A stretch of DNA of 46,880 nucleotides from Caldilineaceae bacterium bin34 (GTDB taxonomy: Bacteria; Chloroflexota; Anaerolineae; Caldilineales; Caldilineaceae): NCBI GenBank assembly GCA_002238555.1, contig MPMO01000037.1, positions 1 through 46,880 of the forward strand, written 5' to 3'. Below are positions 36,359-44,347 of the stretch, one piece after another (within the stretch, counting starts at the first letter, position 1; each line of letters begins with the position of its first letter). Under the pieces are notes generated by a model. It had not been told where the DNA came from, ran no database searches, and was given only the letters and a program-made list of their open reading frames with translations. Made by a program: the position numbers and the translations under genes.

Positions 36359-37332
36359 TGGATTTCCCGATTCCCGAAACCCTGGCCTTGCCGTTCGCCT
36401 GGCGCCAGGGTGTCCTGCTGGCCGGATGCGCCTGTGCGGGTTTGGCGATCGCCCGTCTTTGGCCCCATCTGCGCTGGCCCGGCAGCCGCAGGCAGCGGGA
36501 GTCCGCGCGCCTGGCTTCCTGGTTGGCCCCCTACCGCGGCCTGGACGATGCCGCTGGTTCCGCCGTGCGCCGGCACATCAGCGTGGATCCCGAACGCATC
36601 ATTCTTGGTTCCCTGCACATTCGCTCGCCGCACGTGCGGCTTTGGCACCTGCGGTTGCTGGGCTCCCTGCTCCCGGTGACCGCCCTGCTCCTGGCACGAT
36701 TTCCCGTGGTTCCGGCCCTGATGGGCGGCCTCCTGGGCTATGCCGTGGCCGATGCCTGGCTGCGCGGCCGCTGGCATCGCTTTCAAACCGGGATCGAGGA
36801 GGAGCTGCCGGTGTTCGTCAGTCGCCTGGGAGCCATGTTGCTCCTGACCGAATCCATGACCGCCTGCCTGGATGAAGTGGTGGACACGCTGGATCCGGAG
36901 TCTTCCGCCCTGAGGGTTTGGATGCAGCTGTACCAGCAGGGCCTGCGGCATGAGGGCCGCGACTTTCTGGCCCACGCGCGCACCCAGGCCCTGCGCATCT
37001 CCCCCTCCCTGGCCCTGGTGGTGTTTCAGCTGGGTCGCATGGCCGAGACGGGCGGCACGGGGTTCGCGCGCGCCTTTGCCCGATCGGCGTCCGGCCTCCA
37101 GGCCCTGCTCGAGGTGCGGGCCGTTGCCGCCGCCAAGGCCGAAAGCGCCCGCAACTCCATCGTGATGCTGCTTGTCATCATGGGAGTCGTCATTGCCCTC
37201 ATGGCCCTGTCGCCCGGCCTGCGCGCCGGCTATGCCCTGCCCGCATCGCAATTCGTGCTCGTGGGCGCCCTCGGCACCATGGCATTCGGCTACTACTTTC
37301 TCAACGGGATGATTTCCGATGTTCTGGGATGA
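36358..37332 (+). CDS. tadB: TadB-like inner-membrane platform protein
   Basis: A 324-residue type II secretion F-type protein. It has spans near residues 17-35 and 98-125 (LLGSLLPVTALLLARFPVVPAL), a cytoplasmic domain with IEEELPVFVSRLGAMLLLTE, GRMAETGGTGFARAFARSAS and LLEVRAVAAAKAESARNSIV, and two C-terminal spans. TadB and TadC form the membrane platform driven by TadA. Its ATG shares a base with the TadA stop (TGATG), so its translation may depend on ribosomes finishing the shifted tadA frame. Confidence 0.85.
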   Translation: MDFPIPETLALPFAWRQGVLLAGCACAGLAIARLWPHLRWPGSRRQRESARLASWLAPYRGLDDAAGSAVRRHISVDPERIILGSLHIRSPHVRLWHLRLLGSLLPVTALLLARFPVVPALMGGLLGYAVADAWLRGRWHRFQTGIEEELPVFVSRLGAMLLLTESMTACLDEVVDTLDPESSALRVWMQLYQQGLRHEGRDFLAHARTQALRISPSLALVVFQLGRMAETGGTGFARAFARSASGLQALLEVRAVAAAKAESARNSIVMLLVIMGVVIALMALSPGLRAGYALPASQFVLVGALGTMAFGYYFLNGMISDVLG

Positions 37333-38245
37333 ACTGCTGGGCCCAACCCTCCCCGAACTGCTCCGGGCCAACGGTGCCCGTGGCGTGCTCGTTGCGGCCG
37401 GCGCCCTGCTGACGGGCCTGGCCGTGCATGCCGTAACCGGCCTGCTGCTGGACGCGGCGCATCGACGATCGCTCAAGGGCCGGTTGTCCGCGTTTCTGAC
37501 GGGTGGCGACGACCGTTTCGAAGCCCTGGGCAATTCGCTGCTGCGTCAGATGTCGGCACCGCGCCAGGAACGGTGGTTCGGCCTGTTTGCGCATCAGCGG
37601 CGGTGGGCCGCCCTGGAAGGTGCGGAGCCGTCGCTCCCCCGCCTGCTGGGCATCGCCGCCGTGGCCCTGATCTGTGGGCTGTTGGGTTTGGCGAACCAGA
37701 TGCCGGCCCTGATGCTTGTGGCCGCCGTGGCAGCGGTGGTTCCGTTTGTGCGCCTCCGGGCCCGCGTGCGCAAGGTTCGAAAGTCGCTCGAGCGTTCGCT
37801 GCCGGAACTGCTGTCCCTGATGTCCGCCGAGATGGCAGCCGGTGTGCCACCCGAGCAGGCGCTGGCGCGGGCCGGGGAGTTCGGCGGCCCCTTGGCGGCC
37901 ATCATTCGCCTGGCCCTGCACGAATCGCGGCAGTCGCGGCGTCCGATGTTCAGCCACGGCGAGGCACAGGGGGCCTGGCGCGAGGTGGTGGAGCGCTACC
38001 GCCTGCCCAGCCTGCGTGCCTTTGCCCTGCAGATCGAGATCGCGGCGCGCAAGGGAGCCGCCGGGCCGGAACTGATGGAAAGCCTGTCCCGATCCCTAAT
38101 CCTGTCCTACAAGGACAAGGCGCTGCGGGAGGCGGAGAAGTTCGAAAGCCGCTTGGCCATCCCCTCGGTCCTGTTCTTCTTCCTGCCCCTGATGGCCCTG
38201 GTACTGGCCCCGCTGATGGTGCCGCTCCTGGACAGTCTGACCTGA
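37319..38245 (+). CDS. tadC: TadC-like inner-membrane platform protein
   Basis: A 308-residue T2SF-domain protein: spans near 23-43 and 105-140, then the cytoplasmic motif KSLERSLPELLSLMSAEMAA, GVPPEQALARAGEFGGPLA, LRAFALQIEIAARKGAAGPE and KALREAEKFESRLAIPSVLF, and a last hydrophobic pair ending LLDSL. It overlaps tadB by 14 bases. It is the usual partner of TadB. Confidence 0.85.
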   Translation: MFWDELLGPTLPELLRANGARGVLVAAGALLTGLAVHAVTGLLLDAAHRRSLKGRLSAFLTGGDDRFEALGNSLLRQMSAPRQERWFGLFAHQRRWAALEGAEPSLPRLLGIAAVALICGLLGLANQMPALMLVAAVAAVVPFVRLRARVRKVRKSLERSLPELLSLMSAEMAAGVPPEQALARAGEFGGPLAAIIRLALHESRQSRRPMFSHGEAQGAWREVVERYRLPSLRAFALQIEIAARKGAAGPELMESLSRSLILSYKDKALREAEKFESRLAIPSVLFFFLPLMALVLAPLMVPLLDSLT

Positions 38246-38378
38246 GCGGTAGACCGCCGAACGGTCACAGGCAGACGCCCGCACGTGGCAGACCCGGTTT
38301 GAACCATCCCGGTTCACGGAATGACCTTGGAACAGTTCGGACGGACTGCATGCCAATTCTGATTCCCTTGAAGCCGTA

Positions 38379-38813
38379 GTGGAACATCCCTTCTGGCTGC
38401 AGGCGGCATTGATCTGGTGGCTTTTGCCTTGCGCCCGACAGGACTGGCGGGACCGGAGGGTCATGAACCTGTTGACGGTGCCACCGTTCCTGGCGGCTTT
38501 GCCGCTGGCCCACTGGCTGGGTGGCGCCGACCGGTTGGGTCTGGCTGTCCTGGTCCTGGTTTGCGTCTGGTTGATGTGGCGGGAAGGACTTCTCGGAGCT
38601 GCCGATGCCAAGGTGGCCACGGTCCTGGCCGCGGCCGTGCCGGCCTCCCTGGTACTTGGACTGTATGTGCTTTGGTTGTGGCTGGCGTTGGGCCGGATTA
38701 GCCGCTGGATGCGGCCGGGCAGTTGGCCTTGGTCCGGCATTCCCGGAGTAACCGGCCTGTATTGCGGTGTGGTGTTGACAGTCTGTCTGCAATATCCGTA
38801 CGCGATTTCATGA
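38379..38813 (+). CDS. Prepilin peptidase (TadV/CpaA-like, A24 family)
   Basis: A 144-residue membrane peptidase with a GTG start. The two catalytic aspartates are visible: D22 in ARQDWRDRRVMN and D76 in LLGAADAKVATVLAA (the GxxDAK motif). Several hydrophobic spans surround them. It is the expected enzyme to cleave the signals of Flp-type prepilins at the membrane. It lies 133 bases after tadC; no pilin gene is recognisable in that gap, which contains only a nine-codon frame at 38351-38380. Confidence 0.8.
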   Translation: MEHPFWLQAALIWWLLPCARQDWRDRRVMNLLTVPPFLAALPLAHWLGGADRLGLAVLVLVCVWLMWREGLLGAADAKVATVLAAAVPASLVLGLYVLWLWLALGRISRWMRPGSWPWSGIPGVTGLYCGVVLTVCLQYPYAIS

Positions 38814-38994
38814 AGCGTTGTGGTTGCCCCGTCTGACGGTGAAAGCCTTGTTCAAGGAACTAACTTTGGCGGGAACGATATCCGGGTTCGAGCTGCGGGG
38901 TATGCAACGGGGCTCCTGTCCACCAAGAGCCAAGTACTCAACAAGGCAAGATCCGACAACGGATTCCAATCATCCAAAGTTCAGTCGTGCCGGT
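38814..38994. other. Convergent intergenic gap
   Basis: About 180 bases between the plus-strand pilus operon and the minus-strand ATPase/nuclease pair. No gene or clear terminator hairpin was seen. Confidence 0.4.
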
Positions 38995-39519
38995 TCACGA
39001 CGTGAGGACACGTCGGAAGTCATCCGGCAACTTCGATGCCAGCCCGCGTGCATCACCGGACCTCACGGGACGGACAATGCTCTCCTGCCCAAGGAACTTC
39101 ACACCGAGTTGCCGAAATTGAATAAACTGACGGGTCGAACTGCTGCTTCGGTACACCAGCAGTGGCACGAACTTCGTCTTGTGCCAATTGTTCCGCAACA
39201 CGCGAGTGCACTTTGAGGCAACAAAATCCGCACTTGCTTGGATCTGCTTAACTACGTCCCCAACCTTGGCCTTCCCGCTCTTGAGTTCAATTGGAACAAA
39301 CAGCAGTTTCTGATTGCGGCCTCCTGTCAGGAATAGGAAACAGTCGCACTTCTTGGATGTAATCCCTGCCTTCCTCATCGCCGCATCGGCATCGAAGAGT
39401 TTCCGATGAACGGTAACGTCTTCCAGTGCCGCCTCGCAGTTCCTGTGTTTGCAACGGTCACAGAGATGGTCTGCCCCGATGGCCTCGGTAACTGTCGCCA
39501 GCAGGTCACTCGATTTCAT
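38995..39519 (-). CDS. PD-(D/E)XK-like nuclease candidate paired with AAA ATPase
   Basis: A 174-residue protein. Near the N-terminus is a Cys cluster (LCDRCKHRNCE: C-x2-C-x4-C). The central segment SKKCDCFLFLTGG ... LLFVPIELKSGKAKVGDVVKQIQASADF has the Asp and the E-x-K of a restriction-type nuclease core followed by the helix with Gln. The rest is KFVPLLVYRS and a basic tail. No named family is certain. The start overlaps the ATPase gene's end by 14 bases, implying a two-component unit. The longer start at 39537 is possible. Confidence 0.6.
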   Translation of the reverse strand: MKSSDLLATVTEAIGADHLCDRCKHRNCEAALEDVTVHRKLFDADAAMRKAGITSKKCDCFLFLTGGRNQKLLFVPIELKSGKAKVGDVVKQIQASADFVASKCTRVLRNNWHKTKFVPLLVYRSSSSTRQFIQFRQLGVKFLGQESIVRPVRSGDARGLASKLPDDFRRVLTS

Positions 39520-41023
39520 GCCCCAGCCCATCCTCATGCTCGCGGATCAACTGTGCGGTCTGTTCGTGCATGGCTTCCGCGATGTCGAAGATTTTCGGCG
39601 GCTCGACACCGCCAATCCACTTGAAGGGCAGTTCCTGGATCGTGGATGTCCGAGAAGCAGGATCGACCTCGAATCCCCAGACGCCCACTTCACTGGCCCG
39701 CAACCTCGGTGGATCGGTCGGATCCGCCTCCCGCTCCGATCGCGGGTCTTTCAGTTCACCGGCGCGGATCCGATTGCTGATTTCCGCCAACAACCAGTCA
39801 CTGTGGGTAGTAATGACTAGGCGAATACCCGCCCGGACCATCCGCGCAACCGCCAACGCGACCTTGGTCTGCACCTCCGGGTGCAGGTGCGCCTCCGGCT
39901 CTTCGATTATCAGTGTGTGCCCTGGCCTGACAAACCCGCGCAGATAGACCACCAGCGGCGCAAGCTCGGTGACCATGGCTGATGAGTCGGCCAGAGGGAT
40001 CCCCTCTTCCCAAGCGTCTGGAGTGTAGACGAATGCTGGGCCGACGACATTCTTCTGTTGATGCGACTCCACTGTACCGAGGAGTAGGTTTGTCTCTACG
40101 AATCGGGCCAACTTCTCTTGGAATCCCTTCCATTGTCGTCTGTCCGTGAACATCAACAGATTGGCGACGAAGTCGGCAATGGTGCCGGGTAGTGCATAGG
40201 CATCGCTGACATCTCCGAACCCCCGTCTTGTGGCCCGCCGCATGGTCGCGCCCGCGATGACGCGATGAGCCAGCATGATGCCGCTCCGAGAGGCAGGTAG
40301 AAACCAGGCTTTGGTAGAACCGACATGCGACGGACCCATCCCGAGAATCTGATTCAACTGCTCCAATGCAGACGTGAGTTTGTAATCGGCCGGACCTTCG
40401 TTTGCGTACGGCGGCCAAGCGTATTCTGGCAATTTGTCAATGTTCATGACGTAGGAAGAGCCGACATTGACATTGGTAGTGCACTGGGCTCCATCCAATG
40501 TTGCTTCCAGATCCCAGCCCGCCTGATCCTGTTTGGAGTGAGTCTGATCTCCATGGACGGACAACTTGATCATGCTGCTGCGGTTTGAACTCGACACCTG
40601 GATCAACTCTTCCGTTGATCCTCTGTTGTAGAGGTATCTCAACTCTTCTTCGAACACCGTTGCGAGACCGTCATCGGCTGTGTGGTATTCATGCAACAGG
40701 TCCAGATAGGCCTGTGGGAGACTGTCGAATTTGATTGCATGCGAAGCTGTCAGGACCTTCGCGGCGAAGTGATTGAGGTCCGTGACCGCCTCCGAACTTT
40801 GGGAGTACGAACCCACCGTCGCTGAGCGCTGCATCCATCGATGCCAATCGTCGAATCTTGGTATGGCAGAAAATCCGTTCGTAATTGTGTGAAGGCCATA
40901 GATGAGCGTGGACAGGAAGGTCTTCCCGGAGTTATTGGGTCCGTAAAACACCGTCAGGGGGCGCAATTCGACGGAACCGCTTGCAATCGGCCCGAAGTTG
41001 GACACGTTCACTGTGGCTGGCAT
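39506..41023 (-). CDS. AAA family ATPase (OLD/SMC-like) of a two-gene nuclease unit
   Basis: A 505-residue ATPase. The N-terminal strand NFGPIASGSVELRPLTVFYG leads into Walker A GPNNSGKT (28-35). The C-terminal half contains HTLIIEEPEAHLHPEVQTKV (Walker B and D-loop) and IRLVITTHSDWLLAEISNRI (switch His). A central helical insertion of about 280 residues replaces the coiled coil. Start 41023 is the Met directly before the first strand. Partnership with a nuclease gene, overlapping by 14 bases, resembles Septu/PARIS-like defence pairs, but the nuclease family differs; the defence role is inferred. Confidence 0.78.
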   Translation of the reverse strand: MPATVNVSNFGPIASGSVELRPLTVFYGPNNSGKTFLSTLIYGLHTITNGFSAIPRFDDWHRWMQRSATVGSYSQSSEAVTDLNHFAAKVLTASHAIKFDSLPQAYLDLLHEYHTADDGLATVFEEELRYLYNRGSTEELIQVSSSNRSSMIKLSVHGDQTHSKQDQAGWDLEATLDGAQCTTNVNVGSSYVMNIDKLPEYAWPPYANEGPADYKLTSALEQLNQILGMGPSHVGSTKAWFLPASRSGIMLAHRVIAGATMRRATRRGFGDVSDAYALPGTIADFVANLLMFTDRRQWKGFQEKLARFVETNLLLGTVESHQQKNVVGPAFVYTPDAWEEGIPLADSSAMVTELAPLVVYLRGFVRPGHTLIIEEPEAHLHPEVQTKVALAVARMVRAGIRLVITTHSDWLLAEISNRIRAGELKDPRSEREADPTDPPRLRASEVGVWGFEVDPASRTSTIQELPFKWIGGVEPPKIFDIAEAMHEQTAQLIREHEDGLGHEIE

Positions 41024-41607
41024 GCTTGTCCCCTTTACACCGATGTGTGCCAACACGCGACCAGGCATCCGACCGTTTGAGGCTCTCTTGTCCCGGGCAT
41101 GGTATCCAGATAGTCTCGACCGAATGATCCCTGCTCTGGTCGGTGGTCAGTGTTCGGTAGAGCGATTGTAACCCTTGAAGTTCGGGCACACCGAGCGCAG
41201 TCTGCCCGAAGACTGTTTCGAGCCCGGGCCAAGCATTCTGCACATCGTTGCCCGAGCCCGGGGGTATCAGTCCTTTATCACGTTCCAGTCTCGCCGCCCC
41301 CCGTCTCCGGGAGGTTGCGGACGGCTCCGTTTCGGTGTTCTTCCCTGCCACTCGAAGACCAAACCGGTACACGGAATATCCCGGCGCGGCCTGTCCAAGA
41401 GGCCTACCGCCCCGCAGCTGGTTGCGAGCAGGAGACCTCCTCCCGAACGTTCCCTCGGATCTTGTGCCGAATGCACCCCCACAAACCTCCGCAACGCCAT
41501 CAAATCCGCCTCTCCGCCTGCTTCACCAACCACACCGTATCCATCCATACATTGGTCATCGGTTCTTCCTTGCCGCCGCGGGCGCGGCGGCAGGGTCCCA
41601 TTCATGT
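41024..41607. other. Intergenic stretch, no supported gene
   Basis: About 580 bases; open frames on both strands show no family resemblance. The only clear structure is the hairpin at 41571-41592. Confidence 0.45.
41571..41592 (-). terminator. GC-rich hairpin downstream of toxin-antitoxin genes
   Basis: TGCCGCCGC and GCGGCGGCA form a 9-bp perfect stem with a 4-base loop, 16 bases beyond the stop of the antitoxin gene on the minus strand. No T-run follows; a terminator role is probable rather than certain. Confidence 0.45.
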
Positions 41608-41937
41608 TCACCGCGGTGTTTCTGCGACGCTCCCGGAGATGGTGTCCAGATCCTGTCGAAGATCTTCGAGATCGTATTGCACCGCGACCTTTCTGTCCCG
41701 GACATATTCCATCATTTCCCAAAGGGACACGCCCGCATCTCGTGCCGCCCGCGCCATCGTAAGTTTCCCGTCTCCGTATTGCCGTGCGAAGTGCTCGAGC
41801 TTCCACTCCCGAACCGCCTTCGCGAGCAACCGGCGCACAGTGGTCGAACGGTCGGCCTGCTCAACTTCCTCGATGAATTCCAGTTCACGAACCAGCCCCA
41901 TGGGAAGCCGCGCTCCCACCATCTGCCCCTTCTTCAT
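41608..41937 (-). CDS. UPF0175 family antitoxin
   Basis: A 109-residue protein matching UPF0175: a ribbon-like N-terminus (VGARLPMGLVRELEFIEEVE, TTVRRLLAKAVREW), then KLEHFARQYGDGKLTMARAA and DAGVSLWEMMEYVRDRKVAV, ending in YDLEDLRQDL. UPF0175 proteins are small DNA-binding antitoxins of PIN-domain DUF3368 toxins. The gene overlaps the toxin gene's stop by 4 bases (ATGA) and is translated after it. Confidence 0.85.
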   Translation of the reverse strand: MKKGQMVGARLPMGLVRELEFIEEVEQADRSTTVRRLLAKAVREWKLEHFARQYGDGKLTMARAARDAGVSLWEMMEYVRDRKVAVQYDLEDLRQDLDTISGSVAETPR

Positions 41938-42449
41938 ATCCTCGCCTCCCTCGCAAGTCTCAAGATCTCAGCGACCACGGCTGGCGAAATCCACAGCACC
42001 TGGACAAGGTCTTGGAGTACGGCCTCCAGTTCTTCCCGATCAAGATGTGCCCCCAGGCATGCCTCGAGCAGTACACCCGCCGTCCCCACGATTTTGACCC
42101 CGGTGGCCACCGCCACGCTTCGTGCCTCCTTGTCATCCACGATCAATCGCAGGTCCCGCGTGCTCGCAAATGCGATGGCCTCGGCCTCACCCCGGTCCAA
42201 CCGGGAGCGGCGCACCAAGCCTTCCATGAAGCTGCGTTCCCCAGCGGTGGGGCAAGCCATTTGCAGCCAACCACGCTCCAGGGCATGCTCGAGCTGTTCC
42301 ACGCCGCGGGCGCGGATGGCATTGCCGGCATCAATGGTTTCCGCTTTCACGACTGGACCGATGAGCACTTCGCCGTAGAGATCGTACAGGAGTTCCAAGC
42401 GCCGAAGTTTGGCGAGAACAATCAACGGTGATGCATCGGCCAGGATCAC
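41934..42449 (-). CDS. DUF3368 PIN-domain ribonuclease toxin
   Basis: A 171-residue PIN-like toxin: VILADASPLIVLAKL (first catalytic Asp), LDRGEAEAIAFA (Glu), and LRLIVDDKEARSVA (DD) with GTAGVLLEA. The acidic triad is intact. The GTG at 42449 is taken as the start because AGGAGG lies 8 bases upstream; the frame is open further upstream but would place the start before the ribosome site. Expected to cleave RNA unless bound by the UPF0175 partner. Here the toxin gene comes first. Confidence 0.85.
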   Translation of the reverse strand: MILADASPLIVLAKLRRLELLYDLYGEVLIGPVVKAETIDAGNAIRARGVEQLEHALERGWLQMACPTAGERSFMEGLVRRSRLDRGEAEAIAFASTRDLRLIVDDKEARSVAVATGVKIVGTAGVLLEACLGAHLDREELEAVLQDLVQVLWISPAVVAEILRLAREARI

Positions 42450-42803
42450 TCGATACACCTCCTGAGTGGCTGGACTTTCATCCCAAGCTGATGTTAACAA
42501 AAATTATATATGTTTGCAAATGGCGATCGTCTACTTGAACTGTCGAAGACATGGTCCCGCCACATCATGCGACCGCGGCGTTCAGGACCCTGAAAATCTA
42601 CACCTGCCTGGTCGCTACGTGGCATCCACCAAACCGATGGACTCAATGGGTGTGGGAGGCGGCACTGGCCAGCCTGAAAGAACCAGGACAGCGACGCACC
42701 GTTGGCGGACATGGGGAAGACTCCATGTGAAAATCACAAAGTGACCATGGCCATGACCCCGGTAGGGTCGTTGTCACAAAGTCGGTCTGGAGGATAAGTG
42801 CTG
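42450..42803. other. Divergent intergenic region between two toxin-antitoxin loci
   Basis: About 350 bases with an AT-rich patch near 42495-42515, likely holding promoters for the minus-strand PIN operon and the plus-strand Phd-like gene. No gene seen. Confidence 0.4.
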
Positions 42804-43082
42804 ATGGAATCCAGCAACAACTCAGGTGGCACTCGGACCATGAAGGCGTCGGAGTTCAAGGCCAAGTGCCTTCAACTCATGGACGAGGTGGCCCACGAAG
42901 GAGGCGAGATCGTCATCACCAAACGCGGGAAGCCGGTCTCCCGCCTCGTACCCTACCGGGCATCCCCCAAGTCACTGTTTGGTGCAGGCCGCGGCCGGAT
43001 GAAGATTGTCGGCGACATCATCAGTCCCGTCGATGTCGAGTGGCAATCCGAGACCCATCCGGGCAGGGAGCTGAAGCCATGA
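42804..43082 (+). CDS. Phd/YefM-family antitoxin
   Basis: About 92 residues. The core MKASEFKAKCLQLMDEVAHE, then GGEIVITKRGKPVSRLVPYR, is the Phd/YefM DNA-binding fold; the tail (GRGRMKIVGDIISPVDVEW) is the toxin-neutralising part. GGAGG at 42789-42793 favours the ATG at 42804; homologues usually begin at the Met at 42840. The gene is intact although the toxin after it is not. Confidence 0.85.
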   Translation: MESSNNSGGTRTMKASEFKAKCLQLMDEVAHEGGEIVITKRGKPVSRLVPYRASPKSLFGAGRGRMKIVGDIISPVDVEWQSETHPGRELKP

Positions 43083-43376
43083 TGCATCCTGGACATGCAT
43101 GTGTTCATCTGACTTTGGACTGGTGACTTCCGCCTGGGAAAGAGCGCCCGGCGGATGATGGACATCGCGCTTCGCGACCAGGAACTGGCTGTATCCGCCA
43201 TGACATCTTGGGAAGTGGCCATGCTCGGAGACAAGAGCCGATTGGACTTCACAGAGGATGTCGGGCTGTGGCATCGAGAACTGCTTGGACAGGGACTCGC
43301 GGAGATCCCCATCGACGAGGAGATGGGCATCCTCCAGGGGAGCGGGAATCTCAACCGGCTGGACGCGCGGGTGTGA
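43080..43376 (+). pseudogene. VapC-type PIN toxin, inactivated
   Basis: The expected opening survives as ILDMHVFI-stop-LWTGDFRLGKSARR; the PIN motif LDTHVFIW has lost its Thr and the Trp codon has become TGA, and the ATG is out of frame with it. The middle MMDIALRDQELAVSAMTSWE, VAMLGDKSRLDF and GLAEIPIDEEMGI is well preserved. The following segment, which normally carries the DPADRLIVATA Asp residues, is deleted, joining straight to GNLNRLDARV at the C-terminus. The protein cannot be an active RNase. Confidence 0.8.
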
Positions 43377-43629
43377 TGGCTCCCGACAACCACCACACAT
43401 ACTGCAGACAGTGCCGGCCCCCGACGACCGGCAGGCCGTTGCAAACCCGTGCATCCCGTCGGCATGGCCTACGAAACACGCCTGCAAGTACAATGGCGTT
43501 GCCGGCTTACGCTTCCTGTAGCCGAATCCAGTTGTCCGGCTCCCCCCAAGTGAACCAATCCACGGGTCCGGACATCAAGTCCGCCACAGGCATTGGTGGC
43601 TAAGTCCGTTTACCTTCCAACCCTCTGTT

Positions 43630-44304
43630 ATGCCCATCACCCGACGCTTTGCCAAGACGGTGGACGCCATCTCCGACTTTGTGGGCGAGGTCGCGGTCTA
43701 TCTCGTCCTGATCACCGTCGTGATTGGCGTCTACAACGTGGGGGCCCGCTTCATCGGTCGCTACCTGGGACTGCAACTCTCCACCAACCGCTTCATCGAG
43801 TTGCAGTGGTACCTGTTCTCCCTGGTGTTCTTCCTCGGGTTCGCCTACATCATGCAGCACGGAATCAACGTGCGCGTGGACTTCATCTACTCCAAGTGGC
43901 CCGTCAAACGGCGCGCCCACCTGGACTTCTGGCTCAACTGGATCATGATCCTGCCGTTCTGCACCATTGGCGTGGTCCAGACCTGGAATCCCCTGCTCAC
44001 CAGCTGGGGGCTGGACGCCTCCGGCCATTGGTGCTTCGCCGGGAGTGAGCCGGCCACCCCGGGTCAGTTGATTCTGTACTTCGTGGACTTCCTGGACTTG
44101 CGCAGACTCTACTGCGGCGAGATTTCCCCGGACCCGGACGGCCTGAACCGGGCCCCCATCAAATCCTTCATTCTCCTGGCATTTTTCCTGCTGGCCCTGC
44201 AGGTGCTGGCCGAGCAGGTGAAACTGTTCCGCGTTCTGCGCCACGGCGAGGAAGTAGCCGCCGAGGAACTGCGCGAGGCCGAAGCGCCCCTGCGCCTGGA
44301 GTAG
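43630..44304 (+). CDS. dctQ: TRAP transporter small permease (DctQ-type)
   Basis: A 224-residue protein with four main spans. Family features are AVYLVLITVVIGVYNVGARF, LQWYLFSLVFFLGFAYIMQH followed by INVRVDFIYSKW, then LDFWLNWIMILPFCTIGVV and a last span in SFILLAFFLLALQVLAEQVK. It contains a longer loop than usual between spans three and four (residues about 130-180). DctQ forms the small membrane subunit of a sodium-coupled carboxylate importer with DctM, encoded 43 bases downstream. Confidence 0.9.
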   Translation: MPITRRFAKTVDAISDFVGEVAVYLVLITVVIGVYNVGARFIGRYLGLQLSTNRFIELQWYLFSLVFFLGFAYIMQHGINVRVDFIYSKWPVKRRAHLDFWLNWIMILPFCTIGVVQTWNPLLTSWGLDASGHWCFAGSEPATPGQLILYFVDFLDLRRLYCGEISPDPDGLNRAPIKSFILLAFFLLALQVLAEQVKLFRVLRHGEEVAAEELREAEAPLRLE

Positions 44305-44347
44305 ACCGGTTACGAACCATTCGGACAATCAGCAGGAAAGGTAGCGC

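Noticed and set aside
38351..38380. Nine-codon peptide gene just before the prepilin peptidase
   Set aside because: Too short to support and without a ribosome site; it may only be a chance frame overlapping the GTG start.
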